From assembly GCA_016196565.1 (NCBI GenBank), contig JACPXK010000065.1, forward strand, positions 1-42,474: 42,474 bases of DNA, read 5' to 3'. The position numbers and the translations under genes are program-made. Positions 39,281 to 42,474 of the stretch are shown in pieces (within the stretch, counting starts at the first letter, position 1; each line of letters starts with the position of its first letter). The stretch is from Candidatus Omnitrophota bacterium. GTDB lineage: Bacteria > Omnitrophota > Omnitrophia > Omnitrophales > Aquincolibacteriaceae. The notes beneath the pieces were generated by a model. The model made no database searches and was not told the DNA's origin. It saw nothing but the letters and a program-made list of their open reading frames with translations.

Positions 39281-40402
39281 ATGCTCAAAATGATCACAAC
39301 CGGTGAGTCGCATGGCAAGCACCTTGCCACGATTATCGAAGGAATGCCCAGCGGTCTTCATGTGGATTTGGATTTTATCAATGCGGAACTTTACCGCCGC
39401 CAGCAGGGTTACGGCCGCGGAGGACGGCAAAAAATCGAGAAAGACCAGGTGGAAATTCTGGGCGGCGTGATCAAAGGGATTTCTACCGGCGCCCCTATCG
39501 GTTTTTTGCTGACCAATAAAGATTTCAAAATTGATGAAATGCCGGAGCTTCAAAGGCCCCGTCCGGGTCATGCGGATTTTTCTGGCTCCCTGAAATATCA
39601 TCAAAGTATCCGGGCGGTTCTGGAGCGTGCCAGCGCGCGCGAAACAGCCATGCGTGTGGCGGCCGGGGGGTTGTGCAAATTATTTTTAAAACAATTCGGC
39701 ATTCAGCTTGCGAGCCATGTGCTTCAAATCGGGAAGGCAAGAATCAAGGAAGAAGAAAAACTGACCGTCACCGAAATCAAAAGAAGAGTCGAGGGGTCGG
39801 AGGTCAATTGCATTTCCCGTGAAACGGAAAAGGAAATGATTACGGCCATTGACGAGGCCCGCCGTAGGAAAGATTCCGTGGGCGGCCAATATGAGGTGCG
39901 GGTGAGCGGGATTCCTGTCGGGCTTGGTTCTTATGTGCATTTCGAACGAAAACTGGACGGCCGCTTGGCCTCTATTTTGATGGGCATGCAATCGGTAAAG
40001 GCCGTGGAAGTCGGATACGGCACCAAGCTGGCCGGCTTGTTCGGGTCCCAGTCGCATGATGAAATTTTTTATGATTCCAAACGCGGCTATTATCACGGCA
40101 CCAACCGTGCGGGCGGAATCGAAGGCGGCATGAGTAACGGAGAAGACATTATTCTGCGTGCCACCATGAAACCGATTTCAACCTTGGCCCAGCCTCTGGC
40201 TTCGGTCAATATGAAAACCAAACGTCCCGAAAAGGCGGATTTCGAACGTTCCGATGTGTGTGCGGTCCCTGCCGGAAGCGTGATCGGGGAATCTCTGGCG
40301 GCTTATGTCATTGCCGATGCCTTCTTGGAAAAATTCGGCGGAGACTCCGTCACGGAAATCAAAAGGAATTTCGAAGGCTATTTGAAACAAAGCCATGCCT
40401 AA
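39281..40402 (+). CDS. aroC: Chorismate synthase
   Basis: Converts EPSP to chorismate with reduced FMN. Signature blocks are MITTGESHGKHLATIIEGMPSG in pieces, RRQQGYGRGGRQKIEKDQVEILGGV, RPRPGHADFSGSLKY, ASARETAMRVAAGGL and EGGMSNGEDI. Length 373 aa is normal. A good GTAAGGAG ribosome-binding site precedes the ATG. It overlaps aroK by 8 bp. Confidence 0.98.
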   Translation: MLKMITTGESHGKHLATIIEGMPSGLHVDLDFINAELYRRQQGYGRGGRQKIEKDQVEILGGVIKGISTGAPIGFLLTNKDFKIDEMPELQRPRPGHADFSGSLKYHQSIRAVLERASARETAMRVAAGGLCKLFLKQFGIQLASHVLQIGKARIKEEEKLTVTEIKRRVEGSEVNCISRETEKEMITAIDEARRRKDSVGGQYEVRVSGIPVGLGSYVHFERKLDGRLASILMGMQSVKAVEVGYGTKLAGLFGSQSHDEIFYDSKRGYYHGTNRAGGIEGGMSNGEDIILRATMKPISTLAQPLASVNMKTKRPEKADFERSDVCAVPAGSVIGESLAAYVIADAFLEKFGGDSVTEIKRNFEGYLKQSHA

Positions 40403-40910
40403 TATTTACCTTGTCGGCATGATGGGCTCCGGAAAAAGTGTGACGGCCAAACAGCTCGCCCGCCTGCTTGATTTCGGCTTCGTGGATCTTGACGGTGTCA
40501 TGGAAAAAAAACATCGCAGCACCATCCCGGAAATTTTTGCCCAAAAGGGCGAGCCCTTTTTCCGGGACGAAGAAACGGCGCTTTTGAAGGAAGTTTCGAA
40601 GAAAGAAAATCAAGTGATCGCCACCGGCGGCGGACTGGTTCTCAAATCCGAAAACCGCGTAATCATGCATGAAACGGGCACCGTGGTTTATCTTGAAACT
40701 GCCTTGGCAACGCTGATCGAAAGGCTTCGCGGTAAAAAAGACAGGCCTCTTCTTCAAGGCGGAACGCTGGAGGAAAGGGTGGCTAAAATTTTTCTCGAGC
40801 GTAAAAGCCTGTACGAAAAAATCTGCGATTTTTCCGTGACGACCGACGGCGAAAGCGCCGAATCGGTGGCTAAAAAAATTTTCGAGGTCTTGAAAAAAAC
40901 CCAAGCATGA
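40395..40910 (+). CDS. aroK: Shikimate kinase
   Basis: A 171-aa P-loop kinase phosphorylating shikimate at O3. Walker A GMMGSGKS is at 8-15. Shikimate-binding Asp lies in GFVDLDGVMEKK, the Arg in FFRDEETALLKE, and the GGG loop in VIATGGGLVLKSEN; the lid carries DRPLLQG. Length is normal. It overlaps aroC and the following aroB. Confidence 0.97.
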   Translation: MPNIYLVGMMGSGKSVTAKQLARLLDFGFVDLDGVMEKKHRSTIPEIFAQKGEPFFRDEETALLKEVSKKENQVIATGGGLVLKSENRVIMHETGTVVYLETALATLIERLRGKKDRPLLQGGTLEERVAKIFLERKSLYEKICDFSVTTDGESAESVAKKIFEVLKKTQA

Positions 40911-42010
40911 AATCCATTGCGGTTAAAAGTCATCAAGGAAATTACCGTATTGTCGTGGGGCGAAACCTTCTGACAAAGGCCGGCTCTTTGCTCAAAGGGC
41001 TGGGGTTGAAGGGAAAGGTTTTTGTCATGACGCAGTCTAATGTCAGGAAACTTTACGGGAAACAAGTGAAGCATTCCCTTCAGAGAAGCGGGTTTAGAGT
41101 TTATGAATATCTTCTTCCCAGCGGGGAAGAAGCAAAATCCGAAAAAGAACTTTTTCGCGCTTATCACAGCCTGCTCAAAAACGGTTTCGAGCGCCGGGAC
41201 GCGGTGCTGGCACTGGGAGGCGGGGTTGTCGGGGATGTTGCAGGTTACACGGCGGCAACTTTTTTAAGGGGAGTTCCGTTCATCAATGCAGGAACTACCT
41301 TGCTGGCTCAAGTCGACAGTTCGGTCGGCGGTAAAACCGGCATTAATCTCGGAGAGGGAAAAAATCTGGTCGGCGCTTTTTATCCGTCCCGGCTTGTAAT
41401 TTCCGATACGGAAGTTTTGAAAACCCTGCCGGCCCGTGAACTTCAGGCTTCTTTGGCCGAAGTCGTGAAATACGGAGTCATTAAAGATAGTTCGCTTTTT
41501 CATTTGCTTGAAAAACAAAGCGATGCCGTCTTGGCAAAAAATCCCAAGCTTCTGGAAAAACTGGTTCTGGCTTCCGCCAAAATCAAGGCCGGTGTCGTCA
41601 GCCGTGACGAATTCGAAACCAAAGGGGAACGCATGATTTTGAATTTTGGCCATACCTTCGGCCATGGTTTCGAACAGGCTTTGAATTACAATCATAAAAA
41701 ACTTATTCACGGAGAGGCCGTCGCCATCGGCATGGTTTGTGCCGCACGTCTTGCTAATCGTTTAAAACTTTTTCCTGTTTTGGAAACCCATCGATTAATC
41801 AGTCTTTTGGACAAATTTCATCTTCCCGTGAATCTTGAAGGACTCGGTTTGAAATGTGAGAAGATTTTATCCGGCATGATGCATGACAAAAAGAAAAAGG
41901 CCGGCAAACTACGCTTTGTCCTCCCCGTCAAAATCGGAAAAGTGGTGATCCGCGACAATATTTCTTCCGATTTGATCAAAGAAGTGATTGACGAATCCCT
42001 TGGAAAGTGA
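40907..42010 (+). CDS. aroB: 3-dehydroquinate synthase
   Basis: NAD- and metal-dependent cyclisation of DAHP to 3-dehydroquinate, the second shikimate step. Key blocks are PSGEEAKSEKELFRAYHSLL, LALGGGVVGDVAGYTAATFLRGVPFI, TTLLAQVDSSVGGKTGIN and the metal-binding NFGHTFGHGFEQ with LIHGEAVAIGM. Length 367 aa is normal. The start overlaps aroK by ATGA. Confidence 0.98.
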   Translation: MKSIAVKSHQGNYRIVVGRNLLTKAGSLLKGLGLKGKVFVMTQSNVRKLYGKQVKHSLQRSGFRVYEYLLPSGEEAKSEKELFRAYHSLLKNGFERRDAVLALGGGVVGDVAGYTAATFLRGVPFINAGTTLLAQVDSSVGGKTGINLGEGKNLVGAFYPSRLVISDTEVLKTLPARELQASLAEVVKYGVIKDSSLFHLLEKQSDAVLAKNPKLLEKLVLASAKIKAGVVSRDEFETKGERMILNFGHTFGHGFEQALNYNHKKLIHGEAVAIGMVCAARLANRLKLFPVLETHRLISLLDKFHLPVNLEGLGLKCEKILSGMMHDKKKKAGKLRFVLPVKIGKVVIRDNISSDLIKEVIDESLGK

Positions 42011-42026
42011 TAAAAACATTTCCCCT

Positions 42027-42137
42027 ATGAAAAAAGATTTTTTTGTTTTCACCATCGGCCTCATGCTCGGTTACCTTCTGGTTCAAGGCGTGGCCTTTGT
42101 CCAGAACAACTATCTCTGGGCCATTTTCTATCATTAA
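42027..42137 (+). CDS. 36-residue single-span membrane microprotein
   Basis: ATG at 42027 to TAA at 42137 encodes MKKDFFVFTIGLMLGYLLVQ, then GVAFVQNNYLWAIFYH. It has a basic start, one hydrophobic helix (about 5-26) and a short aromatic tail, a typical small membrane peptide pattern. It follows aroB by 16 nt. The ribosome-binding site is weak, which lowers certainty. No family recognised. Confidence 0.5.
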   Translation: MKKDFFVFTIGLMLGYLLVQGVAFVQNNYLWAIFYH

Positions 42138-42278
42138 GTATCGATTTCACTTCTTTTCTAACATCTCTCGCTAATCCTGTTTAATGAAGCCCTGAAAAAG
42201 GGAAATTTGTTTGAAAATGATTATAGCTTTAAATCATAAAATGATATGATGATCAACAATTTTAGAGAGGATTTTCCT

Positions 42279-42474
42279 TTGGCCGAGCTTAGCGATGACG
42301 ATTTTAAAGCCTTAATTTGCCTCAACCGGAGAGGGGGAGGAAGAAGAATTTTTGCCCGCCTTGAGGAGGGAATACCGCCTTCGGAAATTTTGCAAAGCAT
42401 ACCCAAAAGCGAGACGCTTTTTCTCAAGGGTACGGATAAATTTAATCCGGAAGAAGAAATAGAACGATGCGAAA
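42279..42474 (+). CDS. dprA: Probable DNA processing protein DprA, N-terminus (partial)
   Basis: TTG at 42279, 8 nt after AGAGAGG, opens a frame that runs off the window: MAELSDDDFKALICLNRRGG, then GRRIFARLEEGIPPSEILQS, KSETLFLKGTDKFNPEEEIE. The SAM-like N-terminal helices and the ele-a-x-x-x-gi style of spacing before the Rossmann domain resemble DprA, the RecA loader of transformation and prepilin-linked DNA uptake. The diagnostic Rossmann fold is outside the window, so the call is tentative. The prepilin peptidase upstream is consistent with competence. Confidence 0.5.
   Translation, partial: MAELSDDDFKALICLNRRGGGRRIFARLEEGIPPSEILQSIPKSETLFLKGTDKFNPEEEIERCE

Noticed and set aside
42190..42220. 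CCCT-GAAAA-AGGG as a terminator after aroB
   Set aside because: Only a 4-bp stem followed by a broken T-stretch; too weak to call.
1..42474. CRISPR arrays, tRNA and rRNA genes
   Set aside because: No regularly spaced direct repeats, cloverleaf-like elements or rRNA-like sequence were found on reading both strands.

Overview
The window reads as chromosomal DNA of an uncultured Gram-negative-type bacterium with roughly mid-range GC. Signal peptides, lipoboxes, a type IV prepilin peptidase, an NlpC/P60 cell-wall peptidase and dense, overlapping biosynthetic operons support this. The mix of cimA, an ApgM-like protein in the threonine operon, fused spermidine-synthase/TPR proteins and scattered palindromic repeats fits Omnitrophota or a neighbouring candidate phylum. 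That placement is inference; no rRNA or marker tree is possible here. No tRNA, rRNA or CRISPR array was seen.

Layout. (1) 1-580: the 5' part of an IS3-family insertion sequence on the minus strand, with OrfA, a -1 slippery run, the start of OrfB and a hairpin over the OrfA ribosome-binding site. (2) 602-7067: an aspartate-family operon under a clear sigma70-type promoter: hom, thrC, an ApgM-like protein in the homoserine-kinase slot, lysC and cimA. (3) 7068-14371: an accessory region. It has two toxin-antitoxin or phage-derived modules, each behind a copy of the same 98-bp structured leader, then two lipoproteins, an exported DUF1016-N/nuclease fusion, a frameshifted coiled-coil protein, a Phd/RelE pair and a DUF3224 protein. 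(4) 14471-18223: a Fic protein behind three TTGGCGA repeats, a DUF2061 membrane protein, a Rieske-flavodoxin fusion and a BaiN/YhiN-type flavoprotein. (5) 18242-20875: a TPR protein and an SH3/NlpC-P60 peptidase. (6) 21251-28059: valS, a large membrane spermidine-synthase-like/TPR protein and nadC. (7) 28109-28931: a second Fic protein with a convergent small ORF that may be its antitoxin. (8) 28984-31686: uvrB and a leaderless KDPG-type aldolase. (9) 31785-42474: a long, tightly packed run with an esterase-like pseudoenzyme, ilvB, ilvN, ilvC, leuA, aroE, prepilin peptidase, aroC, aroK, aroB, a 36-residue membrane peptide and the start of a DprA-like gene.

How the genes fit together. hom, lysC and thrC make threonine from aspartate, with the ApgM-like protein as the only local candidate for homoserine phosphorylation. 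cimA makes citramalate and so supplies 2-ketobutyrate for isoleucine without threonine deaminase. ilvB, ilvN, ilvC and leuA cover branched-chain synthesis, and aroB, aroE, aroK and aroC cover most of the shikimate pathway. The least ordinary items are the duplicated SD-masking leader, the ApgM-like protein that appears to lack three of seven metal ligands, a palindromic repeat inserted in frame in a nuclease gene, a 4-bp duplication that shortens a coiled-coil protein, an alpha/beta-hydrolase without its nucleophile coupled to ilvB, and several leaderless or near-leaderless promoters.
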